Shown: positions 29,282 to 40,253 of the stretch, one piece after another
Layout of the letters: the number at the start of each line of letters is the position of its first letter
Position numbering within the stretch: position 1 is the first letter of the stretch
From: an uncultured Thermoguttaceae bacterium
Lineage (GTDB): Bacteria > Planctomycetota > Planctomycetia > Pirellulales > Thermoguttaceae
DNA: 64,000 bases
Reading direction: 5' to 3'
NCBI GenBank assembly: GCA_938084835.1
Contig: CALKER010000017.1
Location: 152,949 to 216,948 of the forward strand
The notes under the pieces: model-generated
Databases searched by the model: none
Told to the model about the DNA's origin: nothing
What the model saw: the letters and a program-made list of their open reading frames with translations, nothing else
Position numbers and translations under genes: made by a program

Positions 29282-29611
29282 ATGTCCGTAGGCGGCAACA
29301 TACCGGTATTAAGTGGGGTGCCCGCGGTACCGATGGCTCAAGCTCGGGGGAAGGAGGTCGATCGCGTAGGGGAGGAAATCTCTCAGCACAGTCTGAGGAG
29401 AAGCACTGAAAAAGCGGCGGAAGCCGCCGGCGGAATTGGGGAAACCGACGGCCAGGATCACCATACCGAAGAACGCGATGCCGACGGACGCCGCCCGTGG
29501 GAAGTTCCTGTCCCAGAAAATAAATGCCCGCCAGAAGGGGAGATATCCCCGGGGAGTTCGCCAAAAGACCCGTTCCGTTCCGTGGGGCGCTTAGTTGATC
29601 TATGCGGTTAA
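29282..29611 (+). CDS. Small acidic planctomycete-type protein of unknown function
   Basis: 109 residues, hydrophilic and probably largely disordered. The ATG at 29282 is preceded by GAGGAG eight bases away. The sequence opens MSVGGNIPVLSGVPAVPMAQ, has a charged middle (VDRVGEEISQHSLRRSTEKA), then ERDADGRRPWE at about residues 65-75, a motif I associate with small uncharacterised planctomycete proteins. A proline-rich region and a short LVDLCG end follow. No signal peptide or membrane segment. It has its own upstream tandem repeat. The function is unknown. Confidence 0.7.
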   Translation: MSVGGNIPVLSGVPAVPMAQARGKEVDRVGEEISQHSLRRSTEKAAEAAGGIGETDGQDHHTEERDADGRRPWEVPVPENKCPPEGEISPGSSPKDPFRSVGRLVDLCG

Positions 29612-30308
29612 GATTATGTACTTTTCCCCAGGAAACACCCCGCCAATCGATACGTGAATAATTCCACCCGGGTGCGTGAGGCGAAGTTGATGAATTTATT
29701 TGGCGACTCGTAAGTTGCTAAGACGGGAGGCCGGCCATCTTCAACGGGGTCCGCCCACAAGACCGCCGAAAGCGGCACAGATCACAGCGGGGCAGATGAT
29801 GCCTTTTGAATCTCTATTCGATACTCGCCTATTTAGCCATGAAGTTACGGGCCGGATACACCGCGGCGAGACCCGCAGCATAGGAAATCCCGCTCCCTCA
29901 AAAATGGGCCCGCAAATCGTCGCCGCCAATCTAGAAATCCGGTTAACCGCCCCCGAGAGCGGCCAAACAGCGGTGTCTCCAAGCGGCGCTAACGCAGAAT
30001 GTGTGGTGTGCTTCTACCACTAGTAATAACTAATGCGATCAATCGCATTTGATATTATTTGATTGCGGCGGGAGTACTTACACAGATTCTTATACAAGTT
30101 ACAAAGTATTGACTTAAATGATCAATTTTCTGTAAACTTAAGAGGAAGCAGTAACGTTATCAACTTTGGGCAGGTTGCTGCTGAAGGGTTATTTAAATTT
30201 CACCTGTGTTAAAACTCGGCTAACTTTGGAAACCAGTTTTTACATTGACACACTGAATCGGGCCCTGTGAACAGAGGAGCAACGGGATATATCGAGGAGA
30301 ATTCTTCC
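29612..30308. promoter_or_regulatory. Upstream region of cysK
   Basis: About 700 bp. The last 280 bp are markedly AT-rich and hold the best promoter in the window (30109-30138). No gene is supported in the rest. Confidence 0.5.
30109..30138 (+). promoter_or_regulatory. Sigma-70-like promoter for cysK
   Basis: TTGACT (30109-30114) and TAAACT (30133-30138) are separated by 18 bp, close to the consensus -35 and -10. The leader to the ATG at 30309 would be about 165 bases. Predicted only from pattern and AT-rich setting. Confidence 0.45.
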
Positions 30309-31268
30309 ATGGCAGTGGCGGTGAACGGTCGCATTTACTCCGATGTCACCCAAATCATTGGCAATACGCCGCTTGTGTTTCTGAATCGACTGGCGAAGGG
30401 ACTTCCCGGACTCGTTGCGGCCAAACTTGAATGCCAGAATCCCTTATGGAGCGTCAAAGATCGCATCGCTCGAGCGATGATCGATCGGGCGGAACAACTC
30501 GGCCTCATCAAAGAAAACACTGTGATCGTCGAGCCGACCAGTGGCAATACGGGCATCGGTCTTGCCTTCGTGTGCGCTGCTCGGGGTTACAAGCTGATGG
30601 TAACAATGCCCGAAAGTATGAGCCTCGAGCGGCGACGATTGTTGAGAGCCTTCGGGGTCGAAATCGTGCTCACACCGGCCTCAGAGGGCATGTCCGGGGC
30701 TGTGCGAGTTGCGGAGCAGTTGTGTGCCGAGAACCCACATTTCTACATGCCGCAACAATTTAAGAACCCGGCCAATCCCGAGATCCATCGTAAAACCACG
30801 GCAGAGGAAATCTGGCGGGATACCGATGGGCAGGTTGATATCTTTGTTGCCGGGGTGGGTACCGGGGGAACCATCACCGGGGTGGCGGAGGTGTTGAAGT
30901 CTCGCAAACCTCTCGTTCGCGCCGTGGCTGTCGAGCCGGCCAACAGTCCGGTTATCACACAGAAGCTTAACGGTCAACCGATTCAGCCCGGCAAACACAC
31001 TATTCAAGGAATTGGTGCCGGATTTATCCCAGACGTTCTCAATCTAAACATCATCGATGAAGTAATCACCGTGGAAGATGAGGCCGCTATGGAGACCTCG
31101 CGCCGGTTGGCCCGGGAGGAGGGCTTGATGTGCGGCATCAGTAGTGGGGCAGCTGCCTGGGCCGCTCTCCAGGTCGCAAGGCGCGAGGAGAATCGGGGCA
31201 AACTCATTGTCGTGGTTCTCCCCGATTTGGGAGAGCGATATCTGTCGACCAAGCTCTTCCCGGAATAG
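30309..31268 (+). CDS. cysK: Cysteine synthase A (O-acetylserine sulfhydrylase)
   Basis: PLP enzyme joining sulfide and O-acetylserine to make cysteine, in the cytoplasm. 319 residues of normal length. Key sites: Lys50 in NPLWSVKDR forms the PLP Schiff base; [13 protein letters not shown] binds substrate; [14 protein letters not shown] and [11 protein letters not shown] bind the cofactor phosphate; [12 protein letters not shown] closes the site. The ATG at 30309 follows GAGGAG; an earlier in-frame start at 30267 has no such signal. No serine acetyltransferase gene is adjacent. Cystathionine beta-synthase-like enzymes share the fold, but the length and lack of a CBS domain favour CysK. Confidence 0.93.
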   Translation: MAVAVNGRIYSDVTQIIGNTPLVFLNRLAKGLPGLVAAKLECQNPLWSVKDRIARAMIDRAEQLGLIKENTVIVEPTSGNTGIGLAFVCAARGYKLMVTMPESMSLERRRLLRAFGVEIVLTPASEGMSGAVRVAEQLCAENPHFYMPQQFKNPANPEIHRKTTAEEIWRDTDGQVDIFVAGVGTGGTITGVAEVLKSRKPLVRAVAVEPANSPVITQKLNGQPIQPGKHTIQGIGAGFIPDVLNLNIIDEVITVEDEAAMETSRRLAREEGLMCGISSGAAAWAALQVARREENRGKLIVVVLPDLGERYLSTKLFPE

Positions 31269-31526
31269 GCTTGATAAAAGAGTCTTTCCGGCTTGAAGCG
31301 GTCACGCGGCGCAGGATCGCTAACAAGGCGCAAGAGGTCCTGTCAGCCAATTAAAGTGCTTTTTCTCAGGCCCCGGGATAAATACTAGAGAGCTTGCCAG
31401 CAGCAGGCCAAAGTTTCGGGAGATATTTCCGGGGTCTATTCCATTGCGCCGCGCGTGCCGGCTGGGGAAAGCCATCGGGGATTGCAGACCGCTCATTTCC
31501 AGGGTTTTGCCCAGCCGTTAGTTCCA

Positions 31527-32519
31527 TTAGTTAACAACGTTCCGTAAAGGCTGACCGAGGATAGCGCGGCGGCATGCGTATGCTGTTTTTTCCCGCATCT
31601 CCCGAAATCCTTCTTCGCAGTAAAAGGCTGCATGAGGATTAATGATGAGTCGGTAATGAGCGGGATGATTTGGATCCCTCCAGGCCCGAATCAAAGGATG
31701 ATCTTCTGGGGGTGGTTCGCATTCGAGCACATCAAGCCCAACCCCCGCCAGATGGCCGCGGGCCAAAAAATCGGCAAGCACGCTCGTGTCCACGATCGCC
31801 CCGCGGGCCGTGTTGATCAAATAGGCCCCCCGGGGCAGCATTTCCAACGTGCGGGCATTCAGCATATGCCTGGTTTCCTCGTTAAGTGGACAGTGGACAC
31901 TGACCACGAAACTCTCGCGTAATAGCTCTTCGAGCGTCTCGGCACGCCGAATCCCTAACGACTTGTCGTACCCGTCCGGCTTGTAGGGATCGTAGAAACG
32001 GACATCCATGCCGAAGACCTTAGCGCGCAAAGCGGCCGCAGTGCCGATCCGGCCCAGGCCGATGATTCCAAAGATTCGACCGCGCAGACGCCACACGGGC
32101 GCGGCAAGCTCGTAGCTCCACGGTCGGTCTCCGCTCCGCAGGCGGGAGTTCATTACGTGAACGCCGCGAACCAACGCAAGCATCATAGCAAGGGCTGTGT
32201 CCGCTACCTCTTCCGAACCGTAGTCCGGCACATTAACCACGGGAATGCCCCGTTGACGAGCGAAAGCGCAATCCACGTTATCGAAGCCAACCCCCGCCCG
32301 CACTATCACCCGGCATCTTTCCAGTCGCTCCAAGGTCTTTCGGCTGATATGGATGGCATGATAGACCACAAGTGCATCGGCCAACTCTACCTTGCCGACA
32401 AGGTGGTCCTCCTCCGTGGCATTCAAGGCTACGACGTCTGCCAAATCCCCTAAAATTCGAACCTCCGGGGCTAAATCATCGTGCACAAAGTCGGTAATCA
32501 CAACGCAAGGTTTATCCAT
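31527..32519 (-). CDS. D-2-hydroxyacid dehydrogenase (CtBP-like)
   Basis: NAD-dependent dehydrogenase of the D-isomer 2-hydroxyacid family, reducing a 2-keto acid or the reverse. NAD site IIGLGRIGTAAALRAKVFGM (about 145-165). Catalytic Arg in NTARGAIVD, Glu in LDVLECEPP, and His in INPHAAFYCEE. The entry block VRAGVGFDNVD is typical of CtBP-like members. 330 residues, normal length. The ATG at 32519 (MDKPCVV) is chosen; another ATG lies two codons upstream, and GAGGTG precedes both. Substrate is not predictable. Confidence 0.9.
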   Translation of the reverse strand: MDKPCVVITDFVHDDLAPEVRILGDLADVVALNATEEDHLVGKVELADALVVYHAIHISRKTLERLERCRVIVRAGVGFDNVDCAFARQRGIPVVNVPDYGSEEVADTALAMMLALVRGVHVMNSRLRSGDRPWSYELAAPVWRLRGRIFGIIGLGRIGTAAALRAKVFGMDVRFYDPYKPDGYDKSLGIRRAETLEELLRESFVVSVHCPLNEETRHMLNARTLEMLPRGAYLINTARGAIVDTSVLADFLARGHLAGVGLDVLECEPPPEDHPLIRAWRDPNHPAHYRLIINPHAAFYCEEGFREMREKTAYACRRAILGQPLRNVVN

Positions 32520-33641
32520 ATGCATACACCTCAATTCTTACCGATGTTCTGAAGCAGTCCCCAATACATACTGTGGCGCCAAGACAATTTACGTAAACAC
32601 CTACTAAATGTGGCTGCCGCCGGTCTCCCGCTCTCCTTATGACGCTGGTTCTCCACAGGATGTTCACGCCTTGGGATAAAGATTACCGCGGCTTACTCCG
32701 AAAGAAAAAAATTCTTCATATTTGGCCATGGGATAAATACCCTAGTGGCTGTCAAGCGATTAGCTTACCATCGCACCTCCGCCCATACGCCAGGTCGCCG
32801 CTTACCTTAAGAGAAGCCTGTGCACTAAAAATGTATCCTGCTGTTGTTTACGAAAGCTATGCAGAGACAACAACACTAATTAATGGTTCCAACAGTAGGG
32901 CATGCCAAAAAGTCCTAGCCCGTGTCTTGGCCGAAGGCATTTCCGCTGTCCTGGGCCAAAAAACGGGTAAGGCCTCCCCAAAGGCGCGACATCTCAATAT
33001 TGCGATTTCCGGGCAGGTTTTTCAAGGTCGGTACCCACCCAATCTGAAAGTCCGTCTGACTTCATGAGAAACGAGGCCTTATGCCGAACTGCCCCCGCTG
33101 AGATGGCAACGTGTAAGTAAAGCAAAAACTAACTTGTTGCGGCAGGCAAATCTCAGCGGCACAATTATCCTGAATCGGCACTCGCAACTCCCGGAGGCTT
33201 CGCGGTCGGAGGCTTGAATCGACATCAGCCAACGATTCACAGCGACGTGCAGAGGCGAGCACATCCCCTAATCTATGTGAAGACTGACCTGGCCCATGCG
33301 TTTGAATCTTTGCCCGCCCCATATCGCATCGCCGGCTTCGAGCCTCAACTTATGCCGGGTGATTCTGTTGCCGAAATGCCAATCCTGGCGAACCAAAAAG
33401 TTCGCTCTTAGCTGGAAAAATTTGTCCACCGGCACTTCACCAAAATAGGTGGGCCGCCAAGCGGCTTTACCAGGCGGGGCCATCAGTGTAGACAGGCAGG
33501 GCCATTTGGGTACATTTAAGGCGGTTTTTTGTTTACCGACAAACCGCCCGGTAATCCAGCCATCCAAGCACTCCAATTTCACTCGAGCCGAGGCTGCCTC
33601 GCTCGATCCCATCGAAGTCAAGGATTGAAAGGTAAGCCGCC
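32520..33641. other. Long intergenic region
   Basis: About 1.1 kb between divergently transcribed genes. Frames of 60-145 codons here (for example 32639-33067 plus and 33268-33705 minus) lack ribosome-binding sites and domains. The GH2-like protein gene begins at its end after GAAAGG. Confidence 0.4.
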
Positions 33642-36600
33642 ATGATCTCCCGCTCACACAGATTCGAATCGCACCCCCAGCAACTTCGGCGTAGGGTGGT
33701 ATCACTCTTCTTGGTTTTCGTCTGTGCCGGAAGTGCCCATACTGCCCATTCGGAAGAGGAACCAGCCATCGAACTTCCCGAGGGAGTAAAGGTAGTGTGG
33801 GAGATGGAAAAAGCCTGGCGAGAGGTTAGTCCCACCCGCGAGCGAATCTGCTTAAACGGGTTGTGGCGGTGGCAGCCGGCCGAGGAATATACCGAAACCG
33901 TCCCCGCCTCTAACTGGGGGTACTTCAAAGTTCCCGGCGCTTGGCCCGGGATCACCGATTACATGCAAAAGGATTTTCACCGGGTATATGCTCACCCCTC
34001 TTGGGCCAAAATCCACCTGCGAACGGTGACAGCGGCATGGTATGAACGCCAGTTCGCGGTTCCCGCCAATTGGGTCGGGCGAGTGATTGTGCTCCGGACT
34101 TCGTACCTAAATTCCCGGGCAATTGTGTTTATCAACAGGAAAAAAATCGGACAGATCCGCTTTCCTGCGGGAGAGGTTGAGCTTAGGGAGATTTGTGAAC
34201 CCGGTAAGACCTACACGTTGAGCCTCTACGTGGAGGCTTTACCTCATAAAGAGGTCATGATTAGTTACACAGATACCGCCGCGCCTCGCGAAGTTCGGGG
34301 CCGCGTGGCTCGCCGCGGATTGTGTGGCGATGTTTTTCTGGAGGCTCGGCCTCCAGGACCAGTCGTGGGAACAGTCCGCGTGGAAACTTCCGTCCGCACA
34401 TGGGAAATAACTTTCCACCAAGAGCTTGTGGGACTTACCGAAAATAACCGCTACCGCCTGAAAGCCGTAGTTCGAGGAGATACCGAAGAGGTGGCCCAGT
34501 TCACCAGTTCTGAATTCACCGCAGCGGACCTTGCTGGCCATGTTTACCGATGGACGGTTCCCTGGAAAAACTGAGAGCCTATGGGACATCCATACTCCCG
34601 GCAATCAGTTTGAAACAGTGATCTACCTCCTCGACAGTCGCGGCCAAGTGCTTGATGTGACATATTCGCAACGATTCGGATTCCGCGAGTTTTGGATTGA
34701 AGGTCGCGATTTTTATCTCAACGGCACTCGCATCTACCTGTGTATTTTACCGTTGGATAATGCCCAAATCGGAGCCTGGCCAGCTAGTTACAATGCCGCG
34801 TGTGAAACTTTTAAAAGATTGCGGCGGATCGGCATTAATTTCGTGTATACCCATAACTACAGTTGTGAGCCAGGCACACACCTATCGTTTGACGAAATTT
34901 TGCGCGCTGCCAACGATACCGGAATGCTTGTTGCGCTCAGTCAGCCGCATTTTGCCGCCTATGACTGGCGTAGTGCCGACGCCGAGAAGACAAACGGTTA
35001 CGAGGAGCACGCGCGATTCTACACCCGCGTGGCCGGTTCCCATCCTTCGGTAGTGGCCTACGCTACCAGTCACAACGCCACCGGGTATGCCGAGGACATG
35101 AACCCCTTCCTTATGGATGGCCAAAGCGCCCCGCGCGACACCTGGGCGCAAAACAATGCTACACGGGCCCTCCGGGCAGAAGCTATTATTCGGCAGCTCG
35201 ATCCATCTCGCCTTGTGTACCATCATGCCTCGGGAAATCTCTCAGCACTTCACGCTACGAATTTCTATCCCAATTGGGTCCCCATTCAGGAGATGGACGA
35301 TTGGTTCGGCTTCTGGGCCACACACAGCACGAAACCGATGATGCTGAGCGAGTACGGGGCTCCTTTTGCTTGGGATTGGACCATGTATCGCGGCTGGTAC
35401 CGTGGATCGCGATCGTTCGGTAGTGCTGTGGTTCCCTGGGACTATTCCATGGCCGAGTGGAATGCCCAGTACTTAGGCGATCGGGCCTATCAGCTCAGTG
35501 AGCGGCAACTAGCCAATATTCGGTGGGAAGCCGAGCAGTTCCGTCGAGGAAATCTTTGGTACCGGTGGGATTACCCCACGCCGGCTGGCGACCGCCGTCT
35601 GGAGGATATGGACATAGTTCAAGCCCTGTATACCGCATTCAACTGGCGGGCATTTCGCACATGGGGAGTTTCTGCCATTTCTCCCTGGGAACTGTATCGA
35701 CTTTGGCGTCCGAAAGCCAATGTGGATCGCTCTCGTAGGGAACTTCCCACCGATTGGGATAATCTCCAGCGCCCCGGATATAGCCCAGATTTTATCGGTG
35801 AACAGTTCGAAAGAGTTGAACAAGCGTTCCACTGGGAGGACTTGATCCCCACCCCGGCTGGCCAAGCCCTCCTTCGCAACAACGGCCCACTGCACGCTTA
35901 TGTAGCCGGGGAACCAGAAGCCTTCACAAGTAAAGCCCACAATTTTTACCCCGGAGATACCGTAAGAAAACAACTGGTCATCATCAACAACTCACGACAG
36001 GAGGTTTCCTTTAAATACCGCTGGGAAGTGCAATTTCCCCCGCGAGCCCACGGCCAGGGAGAAGCCAGCATACCTACCGGGCATCAAGTACGGATCCCAA
36101 TCGAGTTTCGACTACCGGACGACCTTCAACCTGGGACATGCTCGCTACACCTCGAGGCAGTTTTCAGTAATGGAGAAAAACAAACCGATGAGTTTATCTT
36201 TCATGTGTTAGATCCCCCTCGATCAGTGCAGCTGCGACGCAAGGCGGCTGTTTACGACCCGGTCAGCCAAACCGCTGAGCTTCTCCGGAAGTTAGGTGTC
36301 CCATATGTTCCTTTGGATCCTACCAATCCGATACCGCCGGACATTGACGTGCTTTTTGTCGGCAAGATGGCGCTGACCCTCGAAAATCACTTGCCCAGTT
36401 TAGAGCGGGTTCGCCACGGTTTGCAGGTAGTCGTCTTCGAACAGACTTCGGAAGTACTGGAACGACGGCTTGGATTCCGGGTGACTGAGTACGGTTTGCG
36501 TCAAAGCTTCATCCGAGTGCCGGATGATCCGATTCTGGCCGGCCTCAGGGCAGAACATTTGGCCGATTGGCAGGGTGAGGCCACACTGCTTCCGCCACAA

Positions 36601-38112
36601 CTACAGTACCGCCTTTCCCCGCGCTATGCCGGCAGCCCCGTCGTAGACTGGTGCGGGATTGAGGTACCTCGCCTGTGGCGCTGCGGGTGTCGTGGGAACG
36701 TAGCCTCCGTCCTCCCGGAGAAACCAGCCTGCGGTAACTTTCTTCCTCTGGTTGACGGCGGTTTTAGTCTACAATATGCTCCACTGTTGGTATATCGGGA
36801 AGGCAAGGGCCGCGTGATCTTCTGTCAGCTGGATGTGACCGGTCGTACCAGGTCGGATCCCGTGGCGGAGCGGATAGTTTGTCAACTCCTTAACAGTTTT
36901 AATGAGCTCCCACTGCCTCCGCCGCGCCGGACCATCCTGTATGTAGGCGATCCCTGGGGCCAAAGGCACCTCGAACACACCGGCTTCCGTTGCCAGCCCT
37001 TCGACCCGGAAAAGCTTTCGCCGCAGGTAGTGCTGGTAGTGGGCGAAAGCGGGCATGAAAATCTACGGATGCACCGTGACCGAATTTACCGCTTCCTTGA
37101 ACAAGGTGGGATATGCCTCATCCTCGGTTTAACAGGCAACCAGGCGGCAGAATTCCTTCCCATTTCCGTGGAAACGGTAGAGGAGGAATTCATTACCGCT
37201 GTGTTTCCTCCTCCCCACGGGAAAAGCGCCTTCTGCGGCATAAGCCTAGCCGATATTCATAATCGCACGGCCTGCCAAGTTCCTTTGGTAACAAGGGGAG
37301 CCACCCTGTGGGCTGGAGGCCTTTTAGCAGAGGCCGAAGTGGGAGCCGGCCGCGTGGTATTCTTCCAGCTGCCACCCTATCGGCTCACCCGCGCCGAGGG
37401 GCGAATCGCTAACCTCTGGGTTGACCACCAAGAAGCTGCCCACGGAAAGGCAAGCGCCGGGATTAGCGCAGGAACGACCAGCATTTTCGGTATCCAATTC
37501 GGCCAAGTAGTGCGACAACCTCCGGAGGTCGGGGACGTGTACACCTTTGCCGCTGCGGTTAAGGCCATAAGAGATCCCGTGACGCCGCGCCTGGAGGTCG
37601 AGCGCGCCGGCTCCCCATGGGATCGGGCGGCGCGAAGTGAATGGGTCACAGTCCCCGCCGGGAAATGGACGGAAGTACACGTTACCTTCCGCTGTGAAAA
37701 GCCTTTTCCCGAAGGCTGGCAAGCGTATCTGGCATGTGCGCAAGATGGGGCGCTTTCCCGCGTCGACAACATGCGGCTCTTTCAGGTGGAGCAAATACCC
37801 CCCAAAAGAACGCAAGGGTACAAAAGCGCTTCTGCCTCTCACCCTACAAATTGGCTAAAAAACGGAAGCTTCGAGGATGGTCCTGAAGGCTTTTTCTTCC
37901 AACATCGTGAACAACGGAATGTCCGAAAAACCTACCGGCGGTTGTCTTACGCTCTGACTCGCATCTTGGCCGAAATGGGGGTAGAGGGAAACACCGAGCT
38001 TCTAGAACGTTTGTCCATTCCTCCCACCCCCGACGAGAAGCGTTACCTCCACGGCCTTTACGCCGATCAACCGGAAGATTGGGATGACCCCTACCGCTTC
38101 TTCCGGTGGTGA
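33642..38112 (+). pseudogene. Large GH2-like secreted protein split by a one-base frameshift
   Basis: Two frames join into one protein of about 1490 residues. Part 1 (33642-34574) has a signal peptide (cut near residue 37) and the GH2 jelly-roll and Ig-like domains. Part 2 (from about 34570, open to 38112) has the TIM barrel, a beta-sandwich, a glutamine-amidotransferase-like domain (DVLFVGKMALTLENHL...) and a C-terminal CBM4/9-like domain. The shift is at the A5 run of 34565-34569 (TGG AAA AAC TGA): with four A's the text reads WKTESLWDIHTPGNQF, ideal for GH2. The nucleophile is kept (KPMMLSEYGAP, Glu codon at 35350-35352), but the acid/base NE motif reads HN (VVAYATSHNATG, 35071-35076). A sequencing error, a real mutation, or recoding are all possible. 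Family GH2-like; activity doubtful. Confidence 0.82.
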
Positions 38113-38243
38113 GATAGCCAGTGCGATCTCTAACCGGAGACAAGTGTCAACGCTACAAGGAACCTCAAGTAAAGATTCAACCAGTGGACCGTGCCCCACC
38201 GGCGCCCCGAAACCGAGGGGTAGTCCGGCCTTGTTTGGCCTCC

Positions 38244-39044
38244 TCACACAAGCCCTAAGAACTTGCCGGCCAATAGCGAGGCGAGCATTACAGCAGCTGT
38301 TTCCGTACGAAGGATCGTTGCCCCTAAAGAAACCACGTGCCATCCGCGGGCAAGAGCTAAGGCGACCTCGGATGCGGTAAACCCGCCCTCCGGTCCGATC
38401 GCAACTACGGCTCCCTCTGCCCACCTCACCTGTTCGAGCATCGGAGCGCCCAGCTTCACAGTCTCGTCAACTCCTTCCTTGGGAGCCGTTCTGAAGTAAC
38501 CGCTACCCTGGTCGCCGGCTGATTCCTTAAATGCAGGATGTCCGAGAAGTTTACACGGAGGCAAATCGCTTCGCTCGAAAAAGCGATGCCATCTTTGCGG
38601 TGGCGAAATTTCCATCAAGCGATTGCGCCCACACTGTTTGCAAGCTTCAATGACAGTTCGGCGCAGGCGGTCTAAGGACTCCGCTGTTGGCCGAACAATC
38701 GATCGCTCCGTTACCAGCGGGACGAACCAGCTGACTCCAAGTTCTGTCAGCTTTTCCACCAGCCACCGTTGACGCTCCCCCTTGGGAAGCGCGCATGCCA
38801 CCACAAGGGTAGCCGGCAATTCCCTATTGACGGCCGAAGTAGCGAGGATACGCAGTTCCGCACGCTGTTTGCTGCTGGAAAGGTACTCCGCATAATATTC
38901 ATGACCTTCGCCATCGAAGAGAGTAACTCGGTCCCCTGGTCGGGCTCGCATCACATGCACAAGATGGTGCATCTCAGGCCCGTCAAGATAGACGACCTCC
39001 CCGGGCGATGTCTTAATTGGTCCACAGAAAAATCGTTCACCCAT
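38244..39044 (-). CDS. rsmE: 16S rRNA (uracil1498-N3)-methyltransferase RsmE
   Basis: SPOUT-class enzyme that methylates U1498 of 16S rRNA. 266 residues. The N-terminal PUA-like part has HHLVHVMRARPGDRVTLFDG (25-44). The SPOUT domain has LPKGERQRWLVEKLTELGV, an ERSIVRP block, the SAM-binding knot AIGPEGGFTASEVALA (about 217-232) and the ending SLGATILRTETAAVMLASLL. All family residues that I know are present. The ATG follows GGGAGA. It lies tail to tail with the GH2-like gene. Confidence 0.95.
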   Translation of the reverse strand: MGERFFCGPIKTSPGEVVYLDGPEMHHLVHVMRARPGDRVTLFDGEGHEYYAEYLSSSKQRAELRILATSAVNRELPATLVVACALPKGERQRWLVEKLTELGVSWFVPLVTERSIVRPTAESLDRLRRTVIEACKQCGRNRLMEISPPQRWHRFFERSDLPPCKLLGHPAFKESAGDQGSGYFRTAPKEGVDETVKLGAPMLEQVRWAEGAVVAIGPEGGFTASEVALALARGWHVVSLGATILRTETAAVMLASLLAGKFLGLV

Positions 39045-39389
39045 TCTCCCGCAGCTTGGCTCCGGCTCCTATCAACTTTCCCATGTCATCCGAATTTCCC
39101 GGTGCTCGCCTTTTTATGGGGAAAGCTCAGGTGATTCCAGGTGTCGGAAAAACCAAGGGATCACGGGCAACCCGCCAAAACTCCGCTGCCAATCCTGAAC
39201 GGTTTCGCCATGGAGATGCGATTGCCCATCATCAACTGGTTGCCATATTCTTGTTGAATGACCCGCCGGCCCAGGAAAATCCTGAAACCGTTGTCAACCC
39301 ATGCGCAACCCCCCTCAATCGAGTTCGCCGGTGGTTTCCATCTTGCGTCCTTAGGAGCTTAGCTCCCAAGCTCCCGAATCTCGCCAGCG
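39045..39389. other. Intergenic, no gene seen
   Basis: About 345 bp upstream of rsmE. Overlapping short frames only. No terminator or repeat is apparent. Confidence 0.4.
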
Positions 39390-40253
39390 CTAGCCCCGAA
39401 GGTACCGCTGAAGTAATCCTTGATACGTGTCAACCCGACGGTCCCGGAGAAAAGGCCAATGAGTGCGGACAACATCGATTCGATCCAGCTCGCAATCGGC
39501 CATGACCACCTCAGGTTGATCCAAGCTTCCTTTGGCTAAAAGAACCCCATTGGGATCACAAATAAGACTTGCTCCCCAGAATTCGACATTGTCCTCAACA
39601 CCTACGCGATTGGTAGCCGCCACGAAAATCCCGTTAGCGATGGCGTGACTTCGATGAATGATTTCCCAGGCACTCTGCTGAGTGGCTCCGAATGAGGCTT
39701 TTTCCGGAATAAGCCAGCCGATTGCCGTCGGAAAAAAGAGGATCTCCGCCCCTGCGAGGGCAAAAAGACGAGCCACTTCTGGAAACCATTGATCCCAACA
39801 AATTCCCACAGCGATACGGGCCCATGAGGTGGTAAATACCGGGTAACCTAAGTCGCCGGGAGCAAAGTAAAATTTCTCGTAATAGCAGGGGTCATCAGGA
39901 ATATGGTTCTTGCGATAAAAACCCAGCAATCGCCCCTCCTCGCATACGAGGGCACTGTTGTGATACACCCCGGCATCACGACGTTCGAAAATGGACCCCA
40001 CCACCACAATCCGCCACCGTGCGGAAAGCTCTTGAAGCCATCGGGCCGTGGGTCCATCAAGCGGTTCCCCTAGGGCAAATTGCCGATGGTCTTCGCTCTG
40101 ACACGGGTACGGCGACGCAAACAGCTCGGGAACACACACTATTTTCGCCCCCACCGCTGCTGCCTCGCCCACCAATTGGGAAACCAGAGCGAGAGTCGTC
40201 TCCCTCGTGCCTTGCCACTTCGATTGAATCAGTGCTATTCGAACCGTCCTCAT
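39390..40253 (-). CDS. aguB: N-carbamoylputrescine amidase (carbon-nitrogen hydrolase)
   Basis: Nitrilase-superfamily amidohydrolase, best matched to N-carbamoylputrescine amidase, which makes putrescine from agmatine after agmatine deiminase. The catalytic triad Glu43 (VPELFASPYPC), Lys115 (FYRKNHIPDD) and Cys152 (GICWDQWFPE) is intact. The segments SPYPCQSED and KNHIPDDPCYYEKFYF are diagnostic for the AguB group. 287 residues, normal. No agmatine deiminase gene (aguA) is in the window. Cytoplasmic. Translation signals before the start are weak. Confidence 0.87.
   Translation of the reverse strand: MRTVRIALIQSKWQGTRETTLALVSQLVGEAAAVGAKIVCVPELFASPYPCQSEDHRQFALGEPLDGPTARWLQELSARWRIVVVGSIFERRDAGVYHNSALVCEEGRLLGFYRKNHIPDDPCYYEKFYFAPGDLGYPVFTTSWARIAVGICWDQWFPEVARLFALAGAEILFFPTAIGWLIPEKASFGATQQSAWEIIHRSHAIANGIFVAATNRVGVEDNVEFWGASLICDPNGVLLAKGSLDQPEVVMADCELDRIDVVRTHWPFLRDRRVDTYQGLLQRYLRG

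Noticed and set aside
32639..33067. Plus-strand frame of 142 codons in a long spacer
   Set aside because: Composition not protein-like, no translation signal, no family.
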